This document shows, in pieces, positions 53,528 to 63,419 of a stretch of DNA of 64,000 nucleotides. Source of the DNA: Athripsodes cinereus (lineage: Eukaryota; Arthropoda; Insecta; Trichoptera; Leptoceridae); the NCBI GenBank assembly GCA_947579605.1, contig OX388311.1:29514951-29578950 (forward strand), read 5' to 3'. The translations under genes were made by a program, and so were the position numbers. Within the stretch, counting starts at the first letter, position 1; each line of letters begins with the position of its first letter. Under the pieces are notes generated by a model, which made no database searches, was not told the origin of the DNA, and saw only the letters and a list, made by a program, of their open reading frames with translations.

Positions 53528-53785
53528 CCCATGGAATTCCCAGTAAATAATACTTCTCCCAATCTATTTGCTGTGAATTATCGAGAGTCCTGTAAAACGT
53601 GGGTGTTCGTAAAATCTACCTCAGGTGTAAGTCAATTGATGTCTTAAATTCAGCGAAAAGGTATGGCAATCATTCTGAATGAATGAAAGTGTGGTGAGGA
53701 AAGCTTGCATGTTTATTATAAACAGCTAGTCTGACAGCTAACACACTTGTGGGATTATGTCGTCATGGTGCATAGTAGCGGTACA
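53528..53785 (+). mobile_element. Family C SINE-like element, full length
   Basis: CCCATGGAATTCCCAGTAAA, TATCGAGAGTCCTGTAAAAC, GTGGGTGTTCGTAAAA, AAATTCAGCGAAAAGGTATG, GAGGAAAGCTTGCATGTTTA, AACAGCTAGTCTGACAGCTA, CATGGTGCATAGTAGCGGTA. Confidence 0.7.
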
Positions 53786-53974
53786 TTGTACGAGTATAAA
53801 CGAGTTGTCAATCGTCACGAGCATTCATATGTTACTATGGTACAAGCTTGTTCTGAGTGAATGGTCTTTATGTTTGCTATGTTTTATTCATGTTGATTGA
53901 AAAATAAAAAAATTAAAGTTTTTAATTCCTACTCCATCCGGAAATTGAGAAATATATTTTTAGCTTAAAATTTA

Positions 53975-54130
53975 TTTGATGGCACGGAGAGATAGACCTT
54001 CCATTATATGCTGACTGATTGCTTTGTATCCATTTTGTTATTTTTCAAAAGCGGGGTAATCAGCAGCCTTATACCAAGTAATAAACATAAGTCGTCCTTT
54101 CCGGGCTAATAAAAGGGAATCATGATGAAA
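53975..54130. mobile_element. Family C fragments in both orientations
   Basis: 53980-54000 reads TGGCACGGAGAGATAGACC (plus). 54050-54115 on the minus strand reads CGACTTATGTTTATTACTTG and GCTGCTGATTACCCCGC. Two broken pieces. Confidence 0.4.
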
Positions 54131-54186
54131 TGACATCCCGCTTTGCTCAATCGAAGATGGTCTTACTATGGAACTGTCACAATGTC

Positions 54187-54388
54187 ATTTTTTTTTTTTT
54201 TAAAAAGATATATTTGGGTTTTGTTTGTTATAAACCCAAATACAACCTTATACACCTTTCACAGAAAGCTACTAAAAGCTTGTGTCGTGAAAGGGGAGCT
54301 TGCCGGCACCTGGTATCGAACCACCGACCCCATGTTCACGAGGCCGAGACTCTACCTCCAGGCTACCGACGAACTCATATTTGTGATA
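54187..54388 (-). mobile_element. tRNA-derived SINE (family B), full length
   Basis: Minus strand: TTCGTCGGTAGCCTGGAGG, GGTCGGTGGTTCGATACCAG, GTGCCGGCAAGCTCCCCTTT, CACGACACAAGCTTTTAGTA, GGTGTATAAGGTTGTATTTG and TATATCTTTTTAAAAAAAAA. Open frames over it (54130-54465) are products of this repeat. Confidence 0.85.
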
Positions 54389-54584
54389 TTTTAAGAACAT
54401 CTAAATTTTACACGACACTTCAAAAGTTACAGAAAAGAAAGGGTGACCTAGGCTTGGAATATTAATTTGGTAAATTATAACTTTTTATTTTGGTACATTT
54501 TAATTACTTTGTCGAGTATGATAAATAAAAAAATACTTTCTCTTATTTTAGAGGCATTAACTATGTATCAATTTCTAGACATTT

Positions 54585-54860
54585 TTAAATAAAATATTTA
54601 AACTTGAATTACTATGTATTTATTAGTAACATTAATTTTAAATACGCTATCGTGATTTCAGTGCACTTGCACCATTGACGTCATGAAAAATCCTGAAAAG
54701 TTCGTCAATGGTGCAAGTGCACTGAAATCACGATAGCGTAGTTTAAATTAATGTAACAAAAGGTGTATAAGGTTGTTTTTGGGTTTATAACAAACCCAGA
54801 TATATCTTTTAAAAAAATAAACATAGTAATTCAAGTTTAAATATTTTGTTTAAAAAAAAT
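54585..54860. repeat. Long foldback repeat interrupted by a SINE tail
   Basis: Left arm from aaatatttaaacttgaatta to gtgcacttgcaccattgacg; right arm the mirror, cgtcaatggtgcaagtgcac to taattcaagtttaaatattt. The inner 36 bases (cgctatcgtgatttcagtgc and on) are perfect. The right arm is opened by about 55 bases of family B SINE 3' end (54762-54815), so an intact palindrome existed before that insertion. Confidence 0.8.
54762..54815 (+). mobile_element. Family B SINE, 3' end only
   Basis: aaaggtgtataaggttgttt, ttgggtttataacaaaccca, gatatatcttttaaaaaaa. A 5'-truncated insertion in the right arm of the foldback. Confidence 0.8.
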
Positions 54861-54909
54861 ACTTGTTACATGTGTTTTGTTGAAATATGACTAGGTTAAA
54901 TGAAAAAAA

Positions 54910-55030
54910 TCACCGATGTTGGTGATAATCTCGCCACTGCATATCACCACTTTTTTATGTAAATTGATTTGTTGATTTTGTTATGTAAATGATTATGTTT
55001 ATAATTTAATCAATAAAATAAATAAATTAG
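54910..55030 (+). mobile_element. LINE-T2 3' tail copy
   Basis: gttggtgataatctcgccac, tgcatatcaccac, attgatttgttgattttgtt, tttaatcaataaaataaata. Same 3' UTR as at 38.94 and 41.22 kb. Confidence 0.7.
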
Positions 55031-55805
55031 TGCACTGGCTACACCACTAAAAGAAGATGCTGTCGTAGATATAAAATTGATTTTATTGAAATTTTTATAC
55101 GTTTTCATGATAAAAACTCAAGATGGATTAAAAGTTTGAAGATAGAGTAAGTATAAGAATCGAAACCCAGGAATGAAAATTATAATTGAATAATATAAAA
55201 TCTCCCTGTCATTTGTTCAAAAATTCAATTAAAATGTTAAAGTCGGTTTTTTCTGATCATGTTCGACAGGCTGTTATTAAGGCTCTATGAACATTATAAA
55301 TAAAAATATTATTTTGTTGTTGAAGGTAGTTTTCGTTTCTCTGGATTTTTTACACCTGCGTAAGGGAAAACCTTAAGAATATCACTTACAGACGCCTCAT
55401 CTACACAATCAGTAGATTATGCATACTCTCTTTAGTAGGAAACAGGGAGATGCCTCAATTCTTATAAATTGGCATAGGCTGGTTTCAGTGCGCATTACCC
55501 ACAGCACGTTTGCCAATCCCAACAATACTTATTTCAAATCATTATATTCATCGTCTGTTAAGAATATATACCTATATATAACAAATAATAGTAGCCATCT
55601 TTATTATTGTGGGTGAATAAAATCTATTTGCTGCTGTGTCCTAAAGTATGAGAGGGCTCCAATCCATAAAACGACTTTGAGAGCCCAGCAAATAAAAGAC
55701 CACACACTTTCAAAGGACAGCGTTGTAGGTCATGTGACGTGGAACGGGCTTTTTCCGATCTGCAGCGCCAGAGGAACATCACAAGCTTTAGATGTAGAGT
55801 GAATA
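55031..55805. other. Unassigned DNA
   Basis: 55030-55075 has a worn gtgcactggctacaccacta, gaagatgctgtcgtag that looks like a family C 3' end. The frame 55419-55616 and the GC-richer block 55640-55800 are unexplained. Confidence 0.35.
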
Positions 55806-56500
55806 TTGCCCTTTTCGCTGGAGCCTTTTTATGCAAATTTGAATGTAAATATGTTTACGAGGGATGGAAGATGCGATAGGGACATTGAAAGAAGGAAAGT
55901 GGCCGGTGCTAGAGTAAACGGTGCACTTCGACCCATTATCAGCAATGACAATGTGTCGAACATGGCTAAAATGCTGGTGCACAATACCATTCTTGTACCG
56001 TCACTTACGTATGCAAGCGAGACATGGACGTGGTTGAAGAAGGACGAAAGTGGAATAAATGCAGAAGAGATGCGATCGTTGAGAAGAATGGTTGGTAAAA
56101 CGCTGCGTGATAGAGTGAAGAATGAGGATATTAGAAGAATGAGCGGATGCAAGAAGACTGTTGTGGACAGAATGCGTGTAAATAAATTGAGATGGTTTGG
56201 TCATGTGGAACGAATGAAAGAGGAAAGAATGACAAAGAGGATATACTTATCTGAAAGAAAGGGTGTGAGGAAACGCGGGCGTCCGAGAACCACGTGGCTT
56301 GATCACGTGGACCAAATTCTCAAGGACGGCCGCGTGTTGAGTAAGAGGAACCGACGTGCGTGTATGAGGAACTGTATGAATGTGGAGGAAGCGAAGGAAG
56401 TGTGTAAAGATAGATCTGTTTGGCGTTCCGTTCTCTCTGCCTACCCCACTTGGGACACGGCGTGAGGGTATAGTATAGTATAGTAGAATGTAAGTATGTT
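55806..56500 (+). pseudogene. RTE-type LINE, C-terminal ORF and 3' end (copy a)
   Basis: An open frame of 219 codons. Homology probably begins near residue 13 (NVNMFTRDGRCDRDIERRK) and includes VPSLTYASETWTW, MRSLRRMVGKTLRDRVKNED, VNKLRWFGHVERMKEERMTK, KRGRPRTTWLDHV, NRRACMRNCMNVEEAKEVCK and WRSVLSAYPTWDTA. This is the region after the RT domain in RTE-type LINEs; RT and endonuclease are absent. The stop is followed directly by a very short 3' UTR and a GTATA/TAGTA repeat tail, as usual for RTE elements. The sequence ctaccccacttgggacacgg, cgtgagggtatagtatagta nearly equals the 3' end of SINE-like family C. Confidence 0.85.
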
Positions 56501-56654
56501 GGAATGTTATTATTGCTTACATATTTGTAGTTTAAATGTCTTTCATCTGTTGTGTACCATATTAAATTAAATACTTACATAAACGAATAAAATGCATTTA
56601 ATTTATGGGAAACATTGAGATGTTGTAGTATATTGAAGATGGTAGGTATGTTTA

Positions 56655-57045
56655 TTATAGAGTGAAAAATGAGGATATTAGAAGAATGAGTGGATGCAAG
56701 AGGAGTGTTGTGGATAGAATGCGTGTAAATAAATTGAGATGGTTTGGTCATGTGGAACGAATGGAAGAAGAAAGAACGACAAAGAGGATATACTTGTCTT
56801 AAAGGAGGGGTATGAGGAAGCGCGGTCATCCGAGAACTACATGGGTTGACCATGTAGATCAAACTTTCAAGGACGGCCTTGTTTTGAGTAAGAGAAATCG
56901 ATATGCGTGCTTGAGAAATTGTATGACTGTAGAAGAAGCGAAAGAATTATGAAAGGGCAGATCTATTTGGCGTTCCGTTCTCTCTGCCTACCCCACTTGG
57001 TAAATTGGGGATGCCAATCAGGTATAGATACTTTTAAATAAGTTC
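56655..57045 (+). pseudogene. RTE-type LINE, copy b (tandem, decayed)
   Basis: Repeats the last 110 codons of copy a (RVKNEDIRRMSGCKRSVVDR, LRWFGHVERMEEERTTKRIY, then a stop at CTTAAAGG, GHPRTTWVDHVDQTFK, KELWKGRSIWRSVLSAYPTW) with two stops and substitutions. It ends taccccacttggtaaattgg, ggatgccaatcaggtataga: a variant 3' end even closer to family C in the GATGCC part. Separate truncation points show an independent insertion. Confidence 0.8.
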
Positions 57046-58142
57046 AACATAATAAAATCGTATCACAACATTATGAAACCTTAATAAGAAATTCACTTAG
57101 TACCTAATTTTCTCAATTTAAATGACACCGTTAAACCCTCGACTTCTTAACATTTTAGATTGGCTTTTTTATCCAACTGAAAAAAAGCTATCAAAGATTT
57201 TTATTAAGTACGCTAAATTATCATTAGGTATTTATTATGATCATTACTTAGTATTATTATTTCATATAAAAGTATCCATCTACCAATGGTGTCTCCATTA
57301 ATTATTATGAGAGTCAGAGAAGCACAACCTCATCGATCAATGTATCACATCTGAAATATTTATAGGCATGTATTATTTCTTAAAACGGCCTGAAGCCTTT
57401 TACACAATTATAAGTTCACAAAAGAATTTTTAAAATGCAAAAATAAAAAAAACATTACAATAATAATCAAAAACATTTCATACATACATATTCATTTACA
57501 ACAATATGTGTATCGTCTCTGACAAGTATTACTTCCTTAACTTTTTATTCACCTATTCAAACGTCATCAGCAATCTTCATATAAAAAATTTCATAAGTTT
57601 AGAACAATCATAATAATTGAAAAAAAAAATAGTAAAAAAAACCCAAATAAAATACAAAAATCAATTCACAATAATGCAGAAATGTTCGTTTTCCGCTGAC
57701 CACACTGTAGTTAAATCGATACTAATATGTATGAATATGCCTCATTTTCCGAGTAAATCAGTTCGTTAAAAATCTGATTTAGAAGCAGAAACACTTCATG
57801 TAGAAATAAAAATATGTTGGTTTCGTAGTTTCAATGTTTTAGGATTGAGGTGTTTTTGCTTCTATACCCCTCATATGCAAAAAAACACGACATGCTAACA
57901 AGACAATGATATGATTTCCATAATAAAATAATATGCATAGACAATTCAAATAGATCGAGCTAGTTTCATGTATAAAATTCACTAAATATACAAAATATTA
58001 ACGCACGCACTATAGCAAAATCCTCGAACAAATGACTTGCAATTTAAAATTTCTACCCTCTCATTTTAAAATTTCTGAGAGTCAATGTTGGATAGTATAA
58101 GATATCAATAACTATTCATAAAGAATTCTTGGCCAATAGAAA
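57046..58142. other. AT-rich DNA, nothing recognised
   Basis: No frame, splice pair or repeat family seen. Confidence 0.5.
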
Positions 58143-58164
58143 AATGTCTAGTCCCGCCACTGCT
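58143..58164 (-). mobile_element. hAT-like end fragment
   Basis: Minus strand reads cagtggcgggactagacatt, like the terminus at 38772. No matching second end found upstream. Confidence 0.25.
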
Positions 58165-58505
58165 ATTGACATACTCGCTTTTGAAATTTCTCAGGAGAAC
58201 ATTATTACATTTATGAACTAGTTTTATACTCGTGTTCGCCCTGAATGACAATCTTTATTTTTAATTTAACATTGCATATTTCTTTTGAACATTATGATCT
58301 AGCTGTGAAGCAGAAATGTAAAGAAGAAAGAAGGAGATGGAAGAAAGACATCATTTAATTTAAACCGTGGAAGTCTATGGCAACTATGAGTTTTATTACT
58401 AACTTCACTGCGAGGGGCATAAATAGGCGGTCGGTTAATTTGAAAACGTAGATTTGTTCTATTTGTAATGAAATCCGTAACTTTTTGCGTATTTTCCATA
58501 ATGGT

Positions 58506-58695
58506 ATGAAGTAAACACTTATCTTTTTTATAAATACACATTTTATTTAATAAATTAGTAGACAATTGTTTCGTCTTTTGCCAAGACATTATCAATATAA
58601 TAGTATTGATAATTTCTTGGTAAAAGACGAAACAATTTTCTACTCATTTATTAAATAAAGTGTGTATTTATAAAAAAGTTAAGTGTTTACTTCGT
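58506..58695. mobile_element. Penelope-like palindrome
   Basis: Arms of about 88 bases: gaagtaaacacttatctttt, ttataaatacacattttatt, attgtttcgtcttttgccaa on the left, mirrored by ttggtaaaagacgaaacaat and gtgtttacttc on the right, with about eight central bases. Right arm: TTGATAATTTCTTGG, TAAAAGACGAAAC, the TGA-N3-stem-CGAAA arrangement. It shares gtaaacac at its outer ends with the 31.2-kb palindrome. Confidence 0.65.
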
Positions 58696-59260
58696 AGATT
58701 TGTTCTTTCTGCCTAAGTATAAGCAAAATGTTCGAATGAGAATTGATTCTCATAGCTTAGTACGTTCTTTTTCATGATTATTCGTTTTGATCTCAAACGC
58801 ATAAACGTAAACCCTTGATCACTGTTTTCAATAAAAAAAGTTTATCAACGACAACTTAAAACAATTTATTTTCAATGACAATCTTTCACTAAATAAAACG
58901 AGAAGTCAGTGACTAATATTCATAATGAAATCATTCCCGACATAAAAAGTTTATCCTGTAATGCTATATTCATACTTATATGTGAACATACTAAATTATT
59001 ATTTTTTCGAGAATTTCATTTTAGGGAGATTTTTTTAAAACAGGATGTTCTCACCGATGACTCGACTTTAGGTGTATTTGCACAAAAAGAACAAAAAAAC
59101 TTTCTTTTATTCGTCGCTTTAGTTTCATTTTAATCAGAAAAGATATTTTTTTTATTATTAAATATTTTTTAAGTAATTAATTAAGATTTAGACGGAATTG
59201 TAAAACTTTTAGAATTTCAGAGGTTTTTTTTAAGCTTAAGATCAGAGGTTCCATTTATTT
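58696..59260. other. AT-rich DNA, nothing recognised
   Basis: The plus frame 58909-59133 has no domain or codon signal. Confidence 0.45.
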
Positions 59261-59261
59261 T

Positions 59262-59600
59262 TTTATTTTATTTTGTTTTATTGATTCAAATGGCTCAGAA
59301 GCCAATTACAAAAGTAGATATGAAAATATACAACCATTATGCAAATAACAACAATAAAATTAAGAACAAAAAAAATGATTTATTTATTTATTTATGAAAT
59401 ATACGGCTTACGCCTTTTTACAATCGACACGAACAAGAAAATTTTACAGTCTTCAATTACAAACAATAATAAATAAATATTCAAGTGAAAGCAAAATTTA
59501 AAAATAAAAACGGCAAAAGATAGACACATGCACCACCATAACAACACAAAATCATGCTCAAAATAATCGGTAAATTCTGCAGCATGACACTCTTCAAACA
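59262..59600 (-). mobile_element. Two LINE 3' ends on the minus strand
   Basis: A-rich tails (minus strand) precede ATTGGCTTCTGAGCCATTTG (59280-59310) and GTAAAAAGGCGTAAGCCGTA, TATTTCATAAATAAATAAAT (59375-59425). These resemble retroelement 3' UTR ends. Families not identified. Confidence 0.4.
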
Positions 59601-59674
59601 TGATTTAAAGTGATCTACTATGTGTATCTAGTTGTGTTATATACATATGTCAGCTGCCTGAGACTATTCATTAC

Positions 59675-59875
59675 CAAGTATTATTTTTTTTTTTTTAAAG
59701 ATATATCTGGATTTTGTTATAAACCCAAATACAACCTTATACACCTTTCACAGTAAGCTTAAAGCTTGTGTCGTGAAAGGGGAGTTTGCCGGCACCTGAT
59801 GGGATCGAACCCCGGACCTCATGTTCATAAGGCCGAGACTCTACCTCCAGGCTACCGACAAACTAATGTAATATT
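59675..59875 (-). mobile_element. tRNA-derived SINE (family B), full length
   Basis: Minus strand: GTTTGTCGGTAGCCTGGAGG, GTCCGGGGTTCGATCCCATC, AGGTGCCGGCAAACTCCCCT, TTCACGACACAAGCTTTAAG, GGTGTATAAGGTTGTATTTG and an A tail. Confidence 0.85.
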
Positions 59876-60065
59876 TATCACAATTTAATTGATTAACAAA
59901 GGTTTTCATTATCTTTATTGACCTCCAAATATTACGCAACAGTTTAAGTATTGTCAGTATTTTGAATGTGGAGAAGGTGAAAAGCAGGATTCGGACTGCA
60001 TACGTTCAACTGTGAATTTATTTACATACTAATATACTATGATTAGTATTTGCTTACTCATGCTT

Positions 60066-60104
60066 GAATGATTAGTATTATATACAAGCATGAGTAAAAA
60101 TGGC
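60066..60104. repeat. Short perfect hairpin
   Basis: ttactcatgcttg and its complement caagcatgagtaa around 16 bases. Not linked to a gene or element. Confidence 0.6.
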
Positions 60105-60581
60105 ACAGATATGAAAAAATAAGATAAGGACAACTATTTACACCTCTGCAATACTCCATTATTCGCAATGTGCGACTATATTCAGGGGACATACCCCGTC
60201 TACTGAGTGCTATACTTGAATCGATGATTGTTAAAACGAACCTCGCCATACAAATGATCATTTTTCATTTTTTTGCTGATTTATTGTCTATAACCCAAAA
60301 CACATCGATTAAGTGGAAAAACACCTCTCGTTCATACTTCTAAATACGTCATTCAACATACCTTAGTAATGAGTTGAGTGTAAAAAGAGACCTCAGTATA
60401 GCGCGAGGTTTGTTTTTACACTCAAGTACTAGCAAAACTATGCTTATATATGGCTGTGTCACATCATTTGTCAGTGTCATTTTCACATAATTTCCCGCGA
60501 TTATTTTGACACTTAATCAATTCAACATTATTAAATTTTGGCTCTAAATTATAAGTTCAAAATTTTTGTGTTTTGGTGAAA

Positions 60582-60858
60582 ATGAGCACTGTCGAAACAG
60601 AATATAGTGCATAGAAACGGCGTGACAATTCTGCAGATTACACAAAAAATAAAGTAAAAAGATGTCGTCTTCAAGGCAATGAATACACTACTAGTAGGAG
60701 TAAAGTAGTGAATAAGAAAGTAACTGGCCCACCATGCAAGTGTCCTCGTAATCGCTTCGAGGGAATATCTGATAGTGATAAAATACACAGTAAAAGAGCT
60801 TATAGAGATTATTATAGCATCGAGTCACAAAAGCGATTTCTTCACTGTCCATCTACTA
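60582..60858 (+). pseudogene. Transposase N-terminal fragment
   Basis: ATG at 60582 starts MSTVETEYSA, a stop (TAG) follows at once, then KRRDNSADYTKNKVKRCRLQ, VNKKVTGPPCKCPRNRFEGI, SDSDKIHSKRAYRDYYSIES, QKRFLHC. A basic region then C-x-C with a D-x-Y-x-x-x-S block fits the N-terminal zinc-like region of a group of insect DDE-type proteins often annotated as uncharacterised; this likeness is from memory and needs a search. The early stop marks it as broken. Confidence 0.5.
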
Positions 60859-60909
60859 GTAGGTGGAAATGATATAATTGACTATAAGAAATAGTGGGCA
60901 AAATATTAT

Positions 60910-61274
60910 ATGAAGACTTCCCTATCCCTGGAAACAAAATATCGCCGTATTCCTCGAAGTGACAACGTCGCCTTCAACATTTCCCGTTTCAACCTCTTTA
61001 CGTGCACTAAAACTGGAAATCATGTCGTGCTCCAGGCCCAAGACTTTATTGATGGCTTAATGAAACACACCTTTTTCTTAAAATTGAGAGCTTCTCCTGT
61101 GCCACTTCCAACTGATCGTGCATATGGAAACACCAAACTTCCTCTTAATATAAAAAAATGAAGGATCTAGAAAATGTGTAGCCTTTGTGCCTGATGAAGC
61201 AAAGGAAGCATTCTGGAATAATATTCTGGAATGGCCAACTGTTTCAGAAGAGACGGAACATGAAACAGAATGAA
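60910..61274 (+). pseudogene. Transposase C-terminal fragment, one frameshift
   Basis: The frame from 60910 reads NISRFNLFTCTKTGNHVVLQ, AQDFIDGLMKHTFFLKLRAS, PVPLPTDRAYGNTKLPLNIK, K, stop. Shifting one base at about 61158 continues GSRKCVAFVPDEAKEAFWNN, ILEWPTVSEETEHETE and a stop at 61274. The continuous sense across the shift suggests a single-base indel in what was one protein end. No catalytic Asp/Glu set can be assigned in this part. Confidence 0.6.
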
Positions 61275-61609
61275 TTAGTTTATAAAATAGTAATAATAAT
61301 ATGTTTTATTTCATTAAATAAATGCTATACTTTATTTAACGAAAATTGAGTTTGATTGTAAAAACGAACCTGGTGCAAGTTGACTGTTAAAACAAACCTC
61401 GTAACGATTTTTCAAAAATTTATAAAAAAAACACTGTACACACAATTCACCTCATATTAAGAAGATACACTCCTTTTTGATAGACCTATTCATATAAGTA
61501 GCAAAAAAATATACCAAAGAACCATTTTTTTTTCACCAGAATGTTTTTTTTAGTTTCTCAAAAATTTTAATTTTTACCGAGGTTTGTTTTAACAATCATC
61601 GATTCACTT

Positions 61610-62035
61610 ATTTTGATTTATAGCTGGTCTATGGTTATGTAATATGTCTATGGTCTGAAGTTTTAAAAAGAAAAATCACCATTTTAAATTTTCTTTACAC
61701 TTTTGATACAAAAATAAAGTCGACCACCTATGAAAAGAAAATTGTATATTTGCGCGTAACCTTAGTAGCGTCTACAATACTTTGTAAGTACAAAGCAAAA
61801 TTACTTTTACGCTGAAGTATAAATCATGTAAATTAAAGTTTCTTTAAAAGCTTCTCACTAGGAGCTTTATGCATAATACCCATATAATAATAAAGGAGGG
61901 TTGAATGTTGCCTATAAAGATATATTCATAAGTACCTGGTACGTGAAGTTATCTAGAGAGCTTTAGAAATTTTTCCCTCTAGTAAAAATGTCATAATACC
62001 TTTGTTTTGTAAGGAGAAATATTTTTTTTATATTA
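61610..62035. other. AT-rich DNA, nothing recognised
   Basis: No frame or family match. Confidence 0.5.
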
Positions 62036-62185
62036 TACTATACCATCATTAGGGTAATTTGCTATCCATCCTGTTTATTATTTTTTTAAAAACACGTATA
62101 GTACAGATTACGTGTTTGTACATGTAGTTGGTCTTAAATTTTCAGAAAAGAGTGGGGTACCAATTCGTGTAGTTGGTAAAAAAAA
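62036..62185 (-). mobile_element. Family C fragments, broken
   Basis: ctataccatcattagggtaa at the left resembles the family tail (minus strand TTACCCTAATGATGGTATAG), and agaaaagagtggggtaccaa at 62145-62165 resembles its 5' part. The middle is scrambled. Confidence 0.4.
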
Positions 62186-62474
62186 ATACAGAAAATAATT
62201 CAATACCTATTCTTTGTAAGGTCCTCCACAGGATATTGCAATGACTATATCACTTAATGGAAAAACCATGAAGGTAAAAATGGAAAGATAAACGACTTAT
62301 TTTGTTTTGATGATTCTCATTTCGAACTTTTATTATTTGAAAATTTTATTTTTTGTTTGTTTTTTTTTAAATTCAATTGGTTATGTTCTTTTTTGTTAAG
62401 AAGTAATATCGTTATAATTAAATTCAGTATGTAATAATAAAATTCACTTTCTGTAACGGTAACGGTTTTAACTG

Positions 62475-62518
62475 ACTCGGTTCGACAATGACTTTGTTAG
62501 TCGAAACCAGGTTACTGT
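62475..62518 (+). mobile_element. Penelope-like core fragment
   Basis: cggttcgacaatgactttgt, tagtcgaaaccaggttactg equals the inner part of the 16.5-kb palindrome. Cut by the family B SINE that follows. Confidence 0.5.
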
Positions 62519-62519
62519 A

Positions 62520-62702
62520 CCTTTTTTTTTAAAAAAAAGATATATCTGGGTTTGTTATAAACCCAAATACAACCTTATACACCTTTCACACTAAGCTAAA
62601 AGCTTGTGCCGTGAAAGGGGAGTTTGCCGGCACCTGGGATCGAACCACGGACCCCTTGATCTGAAGGCCGAGACTCTACCTCCAGGCTACCGACGAACTC
62701 AA
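62520..62702 (-). mobile_element. tRNA-derived SINE (family B), full length
   Basis: Minus strand: GAGTTCGTCGGTAGCCTGGA, GGTCCGTGGTTCGATCCCAG, GTGCCGGCAAACTCCCCTTT, CACGGCACAAGCTTTTAGCT, GGTGTATAAGGTTGTATTTG, then an A tail. Inserted next to or in the Penelope-like fragment. Confidence 0.85.
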
Positions 62703-63260
62703 TTATATGATTATATATAGTGAAACTCAAATAGTCTATGTTTATTTCCGTAAATTTATATGGATTTTTACTAAATAAATGTAAATCGAATCAATAATTA
62801 GATACTTGATGTCGGTGCTTAGATACCGTTGTGTGAAACTTTCATATTTAATGTTTTATTACTCATGGCTCTGGACACGGATTAATCTTAATTCTTTATT
62901 TGTTTCAAACATTGCACAAATTCACATAGTACAACATTTCAGGTCTATGATAACATGTCGATGGTTGGAATAAGTATTATTCAAAGTAACCAGATGAGAA
63001 ATGTACAAGGTTATTCACCTCATAAAATGTCAATATCCGTATACAAACTGTAAATTCAGGTTGTATTAGAAAGACATCAAAAGGATATAAAACAGTATAG
63101 AATGTTTGATGAAAGGTGATTTGCGATGAAAGAGAAATGAAGGATATAACATTAACTTAGATTAGTAGAGATGTACCATGTTGTATCTGGAAACTCCACG
63201 TACGTAATATTTAAATCAGTGGACTCGCTTCTTTCATATAAAACTTAACAGATTTTCTTG
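62703..63260. other. AT-rich DNA, nothing recognised
   Basis: No frame or family match. Confidence 0.5.
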
Positions 63261-63261
63261 T

Positions 63262-63415
63262 TTGTATTAAAATGCGAGGTAGCTAGCGGTTATGAACATT
63301 AATATCGTCGTCTATATGTCCTTTTTATGGCATAAAAAATAAGACATTTAAGATGGGCTGCATACTAAATCGTTAAATTGAAGATTTTGAATGTCTTTTA
63401 CCTACTTAAGGGGCC
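63262..63415 (-). mobile_element. Family C SINE-like element, cut by the TTAA element
   Basis: Minus strand: AAAGACATTCAAAATCTTCA, ATTTAACGATTTAGTATGCA, GCCCATCTTAAATGTCTTAT, ATAAAAAGGACATATAGACG, AATATTAATGTTCATAAC. The 5' part is missing exactly where the TTAA element begins. Confidence 0.5.
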
Positions 63416-63419
63416 CCTT

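Larger units (their letters stand above)
60218..61605 (+). mobile_element. Internally deleted cut-and-paste DNA transposon
   Basis: Inverted ends gaatcgatgattgttaaaac (left) and the complement of gttttaacaatcatcgattc (right), flanked by ACTT on both sides (60214-60217, 61606-61609), a 4-bp target duplication. Subterminal words such as aaacgaacctcg, gaggtttgtttttaca and aaacaaacctcgtaacg recur at least four times near the ends, as transposase binding sites often do. Inside are two coding pieces in the same orientation: an N-terminal one (60582-60855) with a Cys-rich PPCKCPRNRF segment, and a C-terminal one (60910-61270). The middle with the catalytic residues is missing. A 4-bp duplication would fit the Sola superfamily; that is only a suggestion. 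Confidence 0.75.

Noticed and set aside
54130..54465. Two overlapping plus-strand ORFs
   Set aside because: They run through a family B SINE and differ in frame; repeat-derived.
58506..58695. microRNA precursor
   Set aside because: The hairpin is too long and matches the Penelope-like palindromes, so it is more simply a repeat.
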